64,000 bases of DNA from Owenia fusiformis (lineage: Eukaryota; Annelida; Polychaeta; Sabellida; Oweniidae), in assembly GCA_903813345.2 (NCBI GenBank), contig CAIIXF020000007.1, positions 35,248,538 to 35,312,537 of the forward strand. Direction: 5' to 3'. Every line of letters begins with the position of its first letter. Within the stretch, counting starts at the first letter, position 1. Shown here piece by piece: positions 12,916 to 24,914 of the stretch. The notes under the pieces were generated by a model that had not been told where the DNA came from, searched no databases, and was given only the letters and a program-made list of their open reading frames with translations. Position numbers and translations under genes: made by a program.

Positions 12916-15547
12916 CAAACACATCTCGTTAATTGGACACTTGAGTCCTGGGATTGAAAACCATGCGTTATTGCAAATGTATTTAAATATATGTCACAAT
13001 CGGAATAAATAAAGTGTTAGCGAGGAGGTAATATAAAGTGTGTGTACATAATTTTGAAGAGCTCGTGTTTTGTATGGGCTCTCTAAATTGACACGTTCAA
13101 GTGTCGACCGGGTGTTAATGCCTCAATGACTACTTAATAAACTCCAATCCAACTCAACGTTTATTCATTTTCATTTGGAATAACATGGGCAAATAAATTG
13201 ACTCAGTTTCAGTTCAATTTTATGAAAACGAAATGAGTAAATCGAACAAATTGATCGGTTAAATCATAGGAGATAGTTTGATTTTATTTCAGACCGAACT
13301 TGAATGAAATGTAAAGCCTATTGTGCCATAATTTGAGTTACAAATCCAAACGTCATGGGCTTAACTTTAAAATGATATTAAATTACTGTAATATGAGAAA
13401 AACTTGCGATTTTATATAATACATGCTCTTAATGCATGCAATGGGTTTTGTATTTTTGTTTAATATTATCTAATGCAATCAAAGTAGCATTATGTGTTGT
13501 TGAATGCCCTAACGTTCTTAAAGTCACTGCAAACGGACCCATTATATAAAAGTCAATGAAATAATCCCTAGGATTAGAACAATATTAAAAAATGACATTA
13601 AACCCTCTCCATGTCAGGGATATAAGCCACCTGAATTGCGAACGGAACAAAACGTCGACAGGTGCATATGGTTGGCGGTTTGGTTTGTGGGGAAGCTTTG
13701 GTTTTGTGATGGCTTCGTCTTCTTTTACATGTAACTGACTGATTCCCATTTATAAAAAATTGTGTAGAGGTGAAACTATAATCGTGTTTTCAATTTACCC
13801 TGAGAATCCATTACAAGTGATAAAAATAACCAAACTCTAACATGTAGTATTCACCAGTTAGGCAATAAATTAAAGAGCAAACGCAATGCAATATGTCGTA
13901 AAAAGGAACCAACCCCAAATATATACATTTACCATTTAGGCAATAAAAAGGAACTGTAATGAGTAATGTAATGGTAAAAATGTCAATTTCTCAGCAATTA
14001 TTAAAATTGTTGCACACGTTATGTATACTGGCGTCAAGAAGTATAATTAATCAGTCAGGTTAAGCAATAGCATGCAAACCAACGCAACATGGATTCTAAT
14101 GTCAAACTCTTTCCATTTGCAAGTTAAAATAATTAAACCATACAACCACCGCGAATCTGACGTCAAAACCTCCCCATATTTTGGCAATTAAATGTCCACA
14201 CGCTGTGGACTTTGACATCAAAATATGTCCATTTGCAAGTAATTAAAACCCAGATGTAATTAAAAGTTAAGTAATTAAAAATACAAACGCAAGTGCATTC
14301 TTGAAGGCATGCTTGAGATTTATGATAATACGGAATATCCTTATTAAATGCATATTGGATGTTATCAAAACAGTTTAAATAACAGATTACTTAATGTGAT
14401 TCTTGATAGAGGAAACGAGTACACATGTTGAAAAACCAGATACAGAGAAAAATTATCCCTTACAAACACAGGACGAATTTGGTGAAATTGGAATGTTTCA
14501 TGTTAAAGTGTTAATATTAAACTTTCTGATTATTCGATGATGACAGCGCGTTGTTCAACATATAAAGTCTGTTTAATCAAGCCATAGCACACAAGTTAAT
14601 CACAATCGCACACTTTCAAATTGGAATCAACCTATTTGCCTTCACAGTTTACTCGTGAAGCCCTCTTAGACTTTTATCCATGCCAAAGAAAGTGACAAAC
14701 ACCTCGTTGATAAACTGTCCAAATTGTTTGTTTAAATACACTCTAATCATTCGCTAAAGAGCTGATAATTTCTTTCTAATCACAATGTGTTCTGCGCCAG
14801 AACTGGCATAACCAATAGGGAAACATGAGCCGATTGTATTGGCGAGAGGTAGTAAGCATCTCGCTCCTAGTTGCGCTAATTGGAGAGGCGGAGCTTCCTG
14901 GCTTAACCACATATTGCAAAAAACGAAGGGGAGGCCCTTAGTAATCTTTTGAGATTTATTTTGATGGATTTCATCTCCATTAAGCATTTTAAAAGCTTCA
15001 CACTTCTCAAAGTTCATGTAAAAGTTTGTTAGCTTAACAAATCTTATTCTATTCTGAGGTCCCCGGTTTATTAGGGACCTCGGACCACGGCTTAATGCTA
15101 CAATATTGAACAGTGTACCAACAAAGACTTTAACACACACAATAGAGGGTATACAAAATAAATCCTCAGCGGAGTAAATAAAATTGTAGAAAATTGATAA
15201 AATCACATGGCAAGGCATTTAGTTGCTTTTGAAAACCATTACTTCGTGTTTGAATAGCCGAGGCTTTTGCTGAAGCACAAAAGGCAGACCAATAGAAGTT
15301 TGAAACCCGACGCCTCATTACATATAGAAACTTTCTAAATGGCAAATTGCAAATGAAAAGATCTTTTTGTTAAAAAGAGTTCACGGGTTTTAAGGTGTAA
15401 CAAAACGTATACAAACTGTCACTATATGTATTCATTGGTTATTTTCAGATTCTAAGCATGGCTTAAAGAACATCAGACTCGAGGAAACGATAAGTAAGCC
15501 ATAAAACCTCACCAGGCCTAGATATTAATGAAAGGGAGGTAGCTTAT

Positions 15548-15561
15548 GCGTGACGTCACGC
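15548..15561. promoter_or_regulatory. CRE palindrome upstream of Frizzled
   Basis: GCGTGACGTCACGC is a perfect 14-bp palindrome containing the full cAMP response element TGACGTCA, the CREB/ATF site. It lies about 560 bp before the Frizzled start codon, so it is a plausible promoter-proximal element. The function is inferred from motif and position only. Confidence 0.5.
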
Positions 15562-15761
15562 TGAAAAGACCTATCGATATCCTGATTGACAGGCACTTCT
15601 CGTCAATAGTTTAATGATCTGGCATGTTGGGAAGTGACAGGCATACAATGACAGAACCCCACAGAGCACCGACAGAGTTGGCAAATGCTGCTTGAACAAG
15701 TAGAGCGAAAAACATTTGGGAATTCATTCGTTCAGAAACAATCGAACAGTGAACATCGGGA

Positions 15762-15768
15762 TATATAG
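15762..15768 (+). promoter_or_regulatory. possible TATA-like element of Frizzled
   Basis: TATATAG in the context GGGATATATAGAAC lies about 360 bp upstream of the start codon and about 200 bp after the CRE. Other TATA-like words occur nearer the gene (about 15975, 16036 and 16050), so the transcription start cannot be placed from sequence. Confidence 0.25.
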
Positions 15769-16122
15769 AACATTAATCGAGGAACTATCTAAAGTGTTTA
15801 CGAAAGTATTCAAGCTAGAGATAGGCAACCATTAAACATTGGGCCCTTGGAATTCCATAACTTAATCTTAATAGATTGAGGGACTCTAAGCCGCTTTAGA
15901 GAGCATATTGAATGCGTAAGTAAGTTAGTGGCCAAGGCGAAGCATTGTTACTTGTCATCGTGTACAGACCACGTATAAGGATTAAGGCAAATCGCCGTAA
16001 AATTCGATGTCGTGGCTGTTTGTTACCAGATGACCCTATAAGAGTTCTTTATAAGACTGTACAAATATAGAAGTCTGCTTCTGGCGAACATTATAGACGT
16101 ATTTTAGAAACAGCTCGGAGAG

Positions 16123-17847
16123 ATGGCGGACCCGGGTGCTATTAGCACACACTGGGAATATAGGATGTGGACTATATTGCTAATGACGATATGTTTTGGA
16201 TTAACACTCGTTGAATCGAATGAAGATAAACCGAGGAAATGTCAAGAGATCACAATTCCGATGTGTAAGGATATACCTGGCTATAACCTGACATATATGC
16301 CGAATGAGTTCAATCATGACTCCCAGGAAGAGGCTGGCTTGGAAGTACATCAATTTTGGCCGCTTGTTGAAATTCAATGTTCTCCGGACCTCAAGTTTTT
16401 CCTGTGCAGCATGTATGCCCCTATCTGTATGTCGAATTACCACCGACATCTACCCGCATGCCGGTCTGTTTGCGAACGAGCAAAGGCAGGCTGTGCTCCT
16501 CTCATGATCCAGTATGGGTTCATTTGGCCCGAAAGGATGGAATGTGACAAACTACCCAGATATGGTGATAAAGAACAACTCTGTATGGACTTCAATAATA
16601 GTACAGAAAGACCAACAGAACCTCCCCGAAAACCTGCATATACCGTCGTAACTGACCCTCCTGCTCATGTAATACCAGGGTCAGCTCTCAAAAACTGTTC
16701 ATGTGGATGCCAGGACCCCGGCATGGTCTCGCTCACTAGTGACATGCCTGGGTACAATAAAATCACAACTGGTGGACAGGCAAACTGCGCCATATCATGT
16801 TATGGTGCTTACTTCAACAATGATGAAAAGACATTTGCCAGTTACTGGATAGGCATGTGGAGCATTCTATGCGCTCTATCTACATCAATGACCGTCATCA
16901 CCTTCTTCATTGATATGCAGAGGTTCAAGTACCCAGAGAGGCCCATCATTTTTCTCAGCGCTTGCTACCTTATGGTAAGCATCGGATATATTATTAGACT
17001 TATCATGGGCCACTCCGCCGTGGCCTGTGATGGAGCAACCATCAGGTACGAAACGACGGGCCCCGCAGTCTGCACTGTTGTATTCTTGCTCATATATTTC
17101 TTCGGTATGGCATCCTCACTCTGGTGGGTCATCCTATCATTTACATGGTTCTTAAGCGCTGGACTTAAATGGGGACAAGAAGCCATCGCTAACTACAGCT
17201 TTGGCTTCCATCTAGTGGCCTTGTTGATCCCAACAGTGAAGAGCATAGCCGTGTTGGCCACATCGTCTGTGGACGGGGACCCAATCGCTGGAATATGTTA
17301 CGTGGGCAGTCAAAACCTCACCAACCTAAGGGTCTTTGTGCTCGCACCATTATTCATATATTTACTCATTGGAACATCATTTTTGTTAGCAGGATTCGTT
17401 AGCTTATTTCGTATTAGAAATGTTATTAAACAACAAGGACGTGCAAAAACAGACAAATTAGAAAAACTCATGATACGAATAGGGATTTTCTCTGTACTAT
17501 ATACCGTTCCTGCCACCATAGTTATAGCTTGTTATTTTTACGAACAATATTTCCGGGAGAGCTGGGAAAAGGCGCACACTTGCCCGTGTCAGACTCCTCG
17601 CCTACAACCGGACTACAGTGTATTTATGCTCAAGTACTTTATGTGCCTCGTAGTAGGCATCACATCCGGGTTCTGGATATGGAGTGGAAAGACCCTAGAC
17701 TCTTGGAGGCGATTCTACGCCAGACTTTGTGGTAGGGGTAAAAATAAATCAGCTCGAAATAAGGAGAAGTTCAGTAGTGCAAGTCCAGTTGGATATCAAC
17801 CTGCTGGATTTGGTAAAACACCTCCCATACCTGTTAGCCATGTCTGA
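16123..17847 (+). CDS. fzd5/8: Frizzled receptor, FZD5/8 class, intronless
   Basis: A complete 574-residue seven-pass Wnt receptor of the plasma membrane, which signals through Dishevelled. An in-frame TAG at 16105-16107 bounds the ORF. ATG 16123 has a G at -3, but ATG 16165 (Met15) would put the signal peptide (about 15-32) at the very N-terminus and is an alternative start. The cysteine-rich Wnt-binding domain spans about 40-154 with all ten cysteines (40, 48, 86, 95, 102, 113, 117, 124, 141, 154). It carries the block EAGLEVHQFWPLVEIQCSPD seen in FZD5/8. N-glycosylation sequons are at 55, 158/159 and 191. Membrane segments lie at about 240-263, 274-294, 314-344, 357-380, 403-428, 450-473 and 499-520. 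The Dishevelled-binding KTLDSW motif (523-528) follows TM7. The tail is short and ends PVSHV, a class I PDZ ligand like the FZD5 C-terminus as I recall it. Single-exon coding is usual for this class. No frameshift or missing key residue is seen. Confidence 0.97.
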   Translation: MADPGAISTHWEYRMWTILLMTICFGLTLVESNEDKPRKCQEITIPMCKDIPGYNLTYMPNEFNHDSQEEAGLEVHQFWPLVEIQCSPDLKFFLCSMYAPICMSNYHRHLPACRSVCERAKAGCAPLMIQYGFIWPERMECDKLPRYGDKEQLCMDFNNSTERPTEPPRKPAYTVVTDPPAHVIPGSALKNCSCGCQDPGMVSLTSDMPGYNKITTGGQANCAISCYGAYFNNDEKTFASYWIGMWSILCALSTSMTVITFFIDMQRFKYPERPIIFLSACYLMVSIGYIIRLIMGHSAVACDGATIRYETTGPAVCTVVFLLIYFFGMASSLWWVILSFTWFLSAGLKWGQEAIANYSFGFHLVALLIPTVKSIAVLATSSVDGDPIAGICYVGSQNLTNLRVFVLAPLFIYLLIGTSFLLAGFVSLFRIRNVIKQQGRAKTDKLEKLMIRIGIFSVLYTVPATIVIACYFYEQYFRESWEKAHTCPCQTPRLQPDYSVFMLKYFMCLVVGITSGFWIWSGKTLDSWRRFYARLCGRGKNKSARNKEKFSSASPVGYQPAGFGKTPPIPVSHV

Positions 17848-20800
17848 TAGTTAACTTAGCCCATTTATTGTGTATACAGGGATACAACACTCGGGAACTA
17901 CCCAAGTTTACTTTCCCTTATCTTAAACCGGGGAACTAATATACACCTTTTAAAGAGAACGTTTGCTTTTAGGATCTCGGTGTTATTTCACTCAGTTATG
18001 TTAATGAAACTGTTATGTAGCTCAAATCTTGCTCAATGGAAATTACTGCAGAAAGCTAAACATACATTGACTTTAAGTCTGACCTATTTAATATAGGGAC
18101 TGGGTTTTAATCCCCCTGTGTTGTTATCCCTGTGTATTGTAGAATATAATATATGCCACAGAAAATGTTCAACTTCGTCATCTCATAAAGGATGGCGTCA
18201 CTGACATGATCAGATTGTACGGTGCTCTTGGCTAAACCGTAATAGTCAATTTTGTATATTACAAATCAGTGTATTTTATTTATTTTGCCTAATTCTGGGC
18301 TAATCACAACGCACTATCGGGATTCACTTATCGCTGTAATCCCTTGTTTAAAGATAGGCACCTGAGAGATGGATTGTCTAATCCACAATTTTAGTAAATA
18401 CGTATTCATTGCCGAGGTCTTCTAATCAATTAGCTCCGCATTTTCATCGTTGATTTTATATTATGGTCTCTTCATTGTACGTGTACTTGAATTACCTATA
18501 GGTGCAGATGGTCTCGGGTCCCACTGACTTCTAGTATCATTTATTGTTTATCTTTGGAAAATAGATACAGAAATCAGGGTATTTGCTAATGCTAAATGCT
18601 ACATCAAATACGGAAATGGTCTCTAATGCTACATAATTGATTCGATTTTTCCAAGCACCTGAACAGAATCCAATGCTACAGTTAACGTCGCTGTGTATTT
18701 TCTTGCAAAAACTAAGATTCGGTCAATATTTTGATTTCAATTTATCGAGTAAAGTATCTTCTTTCCTCGATGGTAACATTCAAATGGATAATTCAGAGTT
18801 CAGAGGTGTGGTGCTTTTACATTCGTTGTTCTACACATATATACTAAACGTATCCATTTGGGATGTTTAAGCATCAAAGCCTTTCACTGCTTTTAGAAAA
18901 GATCCTTTGTTAGAATATTATTCAGTTCGTTTTTTTCTCCACAAACTTCTAAATTTCTAAAGAAATATCTTCCAATGTAAAGACCATTAATAGAAAAATT
19001 AAACGAGTTTTAACCACATAGAAAAGTCTTGTTGGACAAATGTTTTGGTTTATCTAGTTTCGGGTTACCAAAACAGTGTGGAAATGGTTAGAAAACATGG
19101 TGTTTTTCGGTCTTAGTTTTCACGTGTTTCTTGTAGTTGCATAGGAAAGTGCCACTTTTGAAACTGACAGAAAACATACTTAGATCATACCATTCCACAT
19201 GTCGATGAGATTCTCGTCTTATGCACTCATACGTTTAATTTGTAAACCCATCAACATCATCATTTCTTCATTCAGTAAATCAAATACAGTTTTATCTTCT
19301 TTACTGGTGGAATGTTTAAGATTTTACAATTTGTCATCTCTAGTGGTATTCAACTATAATATGAATGTTATCAGATCTGATATCTCATATATATGTTTTT
19401 ATCAGTTCATCATCTCATATTTTTCTAGGGCCTAATTGAATTTTGCCCTAATTGGAGGGAACGGTGTGATTCATCTAAGCGGTAATAAGGCTTAGATGTG
19501 TTCAATATTAATACTTAGTTCATCTGTTCCTTGTCATGTCATCGCATCTTATAGATTGACGTCGCTGGTTGCATTAGGCTAACCGAGTTAACTTTCTCAT
19601 CAGTTGCAATATAGTAACCCTAATGAATTGTATGTACAATCACGATTTTTAATTGTAAAGTTATACGTTTATATATATATGAATGAAATGTGTTTCTACA
19701 AATTGAATGTAGAGATTGTATAAATATGGTGTTTATTTGGAAATACCACAAATAGATGAATGTTTTATGTAATTTGATATGAATGTGTTTTGTTTCCTCT
19801 CTTTCCCATGTGTTTTGTCATAGCTGACACAACGTGTACAGTCATATCAAATATTAATAGAGACAGAAGACAAATGAATGGCTAAAATGTAGGACAGTTC
19901 CATATGTGTTGAGATCATTAAAAATGACTAATCGTTGTTAATGAATAGTTTACTCATTTTGAATTGAATATAACATCCACCTTCAATTACGTATTTCATC
20001 ATCAACTATAAAACAATTGATATTTGACTCATTCCAAAATTAGAATATGTTTACCCATTTTGAATAATTCATTTATATGGTATAATACTGAATATTCATT
20101 TATATTTATTAGTCTTGTTTACTTAATCAGTTGATGGATTAACCAATTGTCGACTTGTGGTATTATCTATTTTACAAATGTTCAAAACACAAAATCAACA
20201 TTTTCCACTGATGTGAAATTTGATATTGAACGTTGATCTAGGTCATGCCACAAACATGCAAACCTTTGCCAACAATTTAGTCACCAGCTGAGCTCTTGGA
20301 GTCTATTCTATCGGTGGGTGCTAATCATTTCTTTGACAAATTGCCCGGTTTTTCTACACAAGTGCCTGAAGCTTCAAGACCTTAGTCTAACCTCTTTGAT
20401 AGCAAGCAAAAATCCATTGAAATCTCGATTCGTTCTGTAAAGGCTTTCACGTCAATGAGTATAATGAAATGAAATGCGTTTAATGTTATTCTTTATTCTT
20501 AGCCTGAGCACAGTTTTCTTGAAAAAGAAGTCTAAAGAAAGACCGATGTCGATGTATTAGTAGCAACAAATTGGAACGATGGACTATTACTATAGAAAGT
20601 AAAATAGCTGTGAAATATGCCTATTGAAATCGTCCCGTTCAGAGTTCTCGGGTTACGAGCTTTTATTTTATTTACCAGAACCTACTTGCAATTAGAGATT
20701 GGAGAATAAACATCGTTAATTAATTACTCCAACTTCTCACTTGCAACCGAATATCAAATAAATCATATTTGCTAAGTCAAATTCGTTAAACCGGATTCAA

Positions 20801-22044
20801 TTGCCGAGCTTTTCTGAACAAATATTCAACCCAAAATGGATAAATAAATAGTGGAAACTCTCTAAGCTAGTACCATTATACAATACACGTTTTGTCTACA
20901 ATTTAAACTAAGATTTTGTTAATAATTTAAAGACGTTATCTTAAGGATGCACTACCACTCGTGGTCAGAGATAGCAAAAGCCACAGGTGAATAAAATACC
21001 AAAAGTTTCTATTCATTAAACATAAAATAGCGTTGAAAATTGTCAAAATAGCAAGAAATTAAGTAAACATACTATTGGTTTACATTCTACACTGTACAAA
21101 AACGTGACAAAGAACAACACTCAAAATTAACATAGAAAACATAACCCGGGTGATATTTGTTGTAAAGTGGTGATATTTTAAGCAAAAGTCACCGTATCAG
21201 AATATAAGCTTACTTTCCGTCATGGTTATCTTTAGTGACACAACTACACTTGACATGAGAATCGGCATTTTGGACCTTAACAATGACAAAATCACAACTT
21301 TGTTGCCATCGTAACGACTTAATGATTGTGTTCTGGTCTTAACTTTGTGCAAATCCATGACATAAATTTCACTTTGTTTTTTGGCTTTATGTAGAAAATG
21401 CATCAGAAATGGTGAATTGAATATGAAATGAAATTGACAGACATAAAGTCAAATATCTTGAATTTCAAGTAAGGGCAAAAATGCAAGAAATGCATGTCAC
21501 TTCTAAATAGAAATTGCTTTATCCATACAAGAGCGAGGTGCCTTTTGAAGCAGGGAGTTTTTTATACACAACCAAAACCGAGCAGGGAGTCTGTTTGCAA
21601 AATAGCTTCGTTGAGAGGCTGCCAGTTTACCTATGTGTTCACCAAGTTTCGTTCTGTTTCATTGATCTACTTTATTTGTGGAAATCTAATTTTCTTTTCC
21701 AATCATTAGCCTTGTATTGCTGTATTGGGAGCTAACGTACGATTTAGAATTCCCTATTTTTGGACGAACCATAACTTCGAACCAAGCAATTGCCAAAGAA
21801 CATTGATATAAACACTGCCAATTTGTAGACTCACGTCGATTAAACGACATACGGTTCGTAGATTCATATTTAGAAATGTATTTATATGTATGTCCATATT
21901 TCATTTTGCCAAGCCTAGCATCTAAGGAATTTGTCCTTAACAGTGAATTTGATCGTGATCGGCATGCCCACTGGACCGAAATCAACAATGTCGGCAACGA
22001 AAGAGAATACGACGTTAATTTACTCAATAACATGGGATAATTAG
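17848..22044. other. Frizzled 3' flank and intergenic DNA
   Basis: The Frizzled 3' UTR must begin here, but no clear AATAAA occurs in the first kilobases. The nearest candidates I see are ATTAAA near 18996 and AATAAA near 20704 and 20843, so the mRNA end is undetermined. ORFs are short and random-looking, except for an exon-like stretch at 21917-22036 listed separately. Confidence 0.5.
21917..22036 (+). CDS. exon-like open stretch, unrecognised
   Basis: An open frame running to TAA at about 22036 reads like coding sequence at its end, with FVLNSEFDRDRHAHW and TEINNVGNEREYD. It is preceded by a T/C-rich run ending in AG (about 21892-21916), as at a splice acceptor. No partner exon was found and the protein is not recognised. 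Chance is a real alternative. Confidence 0.22.
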
Positions 22045-22064
22045 GTGTAAATTATAATTTACAC
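22045..22064. other. perfect 20-bp palindrome
   Basis: GTGTAAATTATAATTTACAC equals its own reverse complement. It could form a cruciform or be a homeodomain-type binding site (it holds AATT/TAAT words). It is AT-rich, so chance is possible. Confidence 0.5.
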
Positions 22065-23087
22065 TTGGATAGATGCAGCTGCATTGTGAAATTCTTTTCT
22101 TAGACTGACCAAGTATACATTTACAAGAATATGTGGTTTACACTAAAATTTTAGTGTTGCTATGGCATGTATTAACATGGTAACAGCTTACTATATTTGC
22201 ATAGCAACGTGTCTTTGCTAGCCAGTGTCTTCAATTCTGAAATTTCAATCAAAGTTTTGTTAGCGATTTTGAAATTATTTACAACATACGTTCTTACTCA
22301 AAAGGCTAGAATCATATTGGGGAATTCACAAAAGATAATTAGTTAGTACCCTTTTTCCTATTTCAATTAAAAATGTTTTAATTATGATGCAAAAATGATT
22401 ATTATAAAATACCAAGTTAAGGGCGATCCAGGGAGCTTTTATTAGTCTCATGTAAAATTATTTTACCAGAATCGTTCCAACACTTTCAGTGAAATTGTTG
22501 TTGATTACAAAAACAATATGTTATGTATGTTATCTTTCTCTGCCCAAACTGTGAAATTATTTGAAAATCTCAATCCGTTCAAATTTAAGGACACATTAAA
22601 TCGAGGAAAAAATCATTCCTTCCATATATTTGAACAACGGTGTACATGGTGTGCCAATGCTATGGATGTTCTTCAACAAAAATCGTATAAGTAGCCACGA
22701 TCAAGTAGCTAACAATTGAATTTCTCAGCGAATTTCCTCAGCATCTTAGCATCTCCAATGTACAATAATACCACATCGTGCCTAACCAAAGCTTTCTAAA
22801 TTATTTACGATCCCTTATTGAATTATTTCGCTGGTAACGAGCTCGTCGATATTTCGTTCTGTTATCTATTCTGCTATCCCCCTGGGCCAAAATACAATCA
22901 ATCTGACGTGTAAAGTGGATTGCATTTGTATATATTTCATAACAATAATGTTTCCTTGTGACATTTGAGATGTTGTTTACGATGCTGATCGAGAATCATA
23001 TGAAGACGAAAGCCTGAAAAATAATGCTCTAAATACAGGAAATGCCAGTAGAAAAAGTCCCGATCAAATATTTAAAATTCAGTCAAA

Positions 23088-23112
23088 CCAGAGACATATT
23101 ATATGTCTCTGG
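23088..23112. other. perfect hairpin, 12-bp arms, 1-nt centre
   Basis: CCAGAGACATAT and its exact reverse complement are separated by a single T. A related, imperfect word (AACCAGAG then TATATGTCTCTG) occurs near 26029-26055, which suggests a dispersed short palindrome. Confidence 0.7.
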
Positions 23113-24849
23113 TCAAACTATATATACACTGCACGAACTCAAAGAATCAATCATATTTTTATTGTACAGTGTTTGACAAATTCAAGTTCATTCTCTTTTA
23201 ACTCAAAAATCATTAGCTATTCAAACATCTACAATCATAGAGATGAGTATCCATAATAAACACAATATGCAACAAATTTTACATAAAAAGAAATCAATGC
23301 TGACGATATATCGCTAAATACCAATGGGTCTCTGTCTCCCGATGGCATGAGATTATAGCGGAAATCTCTATCATAGCCTGATGGCACAAAACAATTCCTT
23401 GTGGCATAAGTATCACGTATATATTAATATTATTGAATTTCACTTCAGAGATCCTCGTCTACAGACATTAGGGCAATCCCAGGAGTTTCTATGGTCAATA
23501 GAAATCATCGTGCGAAACTACTTGAACGTGATTTGATGCAATATACGATATTTATGCTGTTATTACTGATAATAATGTTAACAGTGACTAGACATAAGAG
23601 CAGAATGGGGAGTCTGCGTTCAGTGATGGGGGAATGAAGCCATTGTTTGTTGTTCGAATTAGGCGACAGGTAATATCCATCATTAATGTGGGATCGCTGT
23701 ATTAGAACTGAATTTTGACTCCTTGAAATGAAAATTGGCTTCTGAAAGTTTCAGTGGTTGAATCTTTTATTTTTGTCTAGGCTTCAATTCCCTTGGCAGG
23801 CAGTGTCATAATATACCGCAATTTCATACAATTAATTCACATTGTCTCCCTTGTTGGAACAGAGTCTGATCCGATAAGATATACTCAAATTGTTTGATTA
23901 ATTGATGTAAATCAAACGAGGAATTGTTGCATATTGAAAAAAAGATTTGCAAAAATAACTTCTTTAACAAACATTTTACATTTTATCATCAATAGCCATT
24001 GTTTATCATGATTAAGCATTATTTATTTCCTGTTCCCAAATTTACGGAAGGGTCTCAATATAAGGTAGTCTTGCCTCAAGACCCTCGACTACCTACTGTG
24101 TTGCTTAGAGTCAAGTCAAGTCCGAAGATTGGAGTCAAGTCCTTAGATTGGAATCAAGTCCACAATCTTGCAGCAAGACTAAGTATGAGGATTGAAAAGT
24201 CCTGCCACTTTAGCCCGAGACTGAGTTATGATAATTTTAGCAACATTTTGCCATAATTCCTTCTCCTATTTAAGCTCTCTCTTGATTACCATTATTGTGG
24301 CAGAATTATCGCAATTGATTTCAGAGTTATGAGTAATTTAGGGTGAAAGAGGGGGCAATTTAACTTGTTATTGAAATTCCTATGTAATATTCTCGTATAA
24401 TATGTTCCTATTGTAATGACGTCAAGGGTGGGGCATTTACCCTAAATTAATGGAACAATAACTTTTTTAGAATTAGAGAAGAGATCTATAATTTAAAAAA
24501 ATATTTAAAAGATTTTGTTTTCCGACAAAGAAGACGAAATGAGGTCAGATTGTAACCATGCTGATTTATTTTTACACGGACATGATAAAAACGCAGTTTA
24601 TAAAAAAATAAGATAGTGTTTTTATCTAAGTTGCCAAATATTCACATAATTATATTGGAAATATTTTGGCTATATCATATATTACATGAGGAAAGTAGAT
24701 CTTAGCCAATATATCTTGTTGAGGTAAATATAGCAGTTAATCCGACACAATGGAAAGTTATTCATCTGTGATTACCATATCATATATACTGGTCATACAT
24801 ATAACATTACACAGTCGATATTAAAACATGAATAAACTGCTTGATTTCA

Positions 24850-24914
24850 GTCTAGTTATAAACTGAAGACGAAGCTCTCTTTTAAGAAGTGAAGTCAAAT
24901 GAATGCAAAGGGTA
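24850..24914 (+). repeat. copy of 65-bp dispersed element with GAAGCTCTCTTTTAAGAA
   Basis: It reads AGTCTAGTTATAAACTGAAG, then GACGAAGCTCTCTTTTAAGAA, then AATGCAAAGGGTAC. It shares nearly the full length with 41377-41439 and its core with 39987 and 41542. Identity unknown. Confidence 0.6.

Larger units (their letters stand above)
11061..16122. other. intergenic DNA upstream of the Frizzled gene
   Basis: No coding exons recognised. The last kilobase before the gene is somewhat less AT-rich than the rest and holds a CRE palindrome and TATA-like words, listed separately. A 154-codon open frame on the minus strand (14754-15218) has no recognisable motifs and is treated as chance. An 8-bp-arm hairpin (GAGGTCCC with GGGACCTC) lies at 15056-15081. 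Confidence 0.5.

Noticed and set aside
14754-15218. 154-codon minus-strand ORF upstream of Frizzled
   Set aside because: No recognisable motif, low-quality composition and no splice partners. Kept only as a possible regulatory block.
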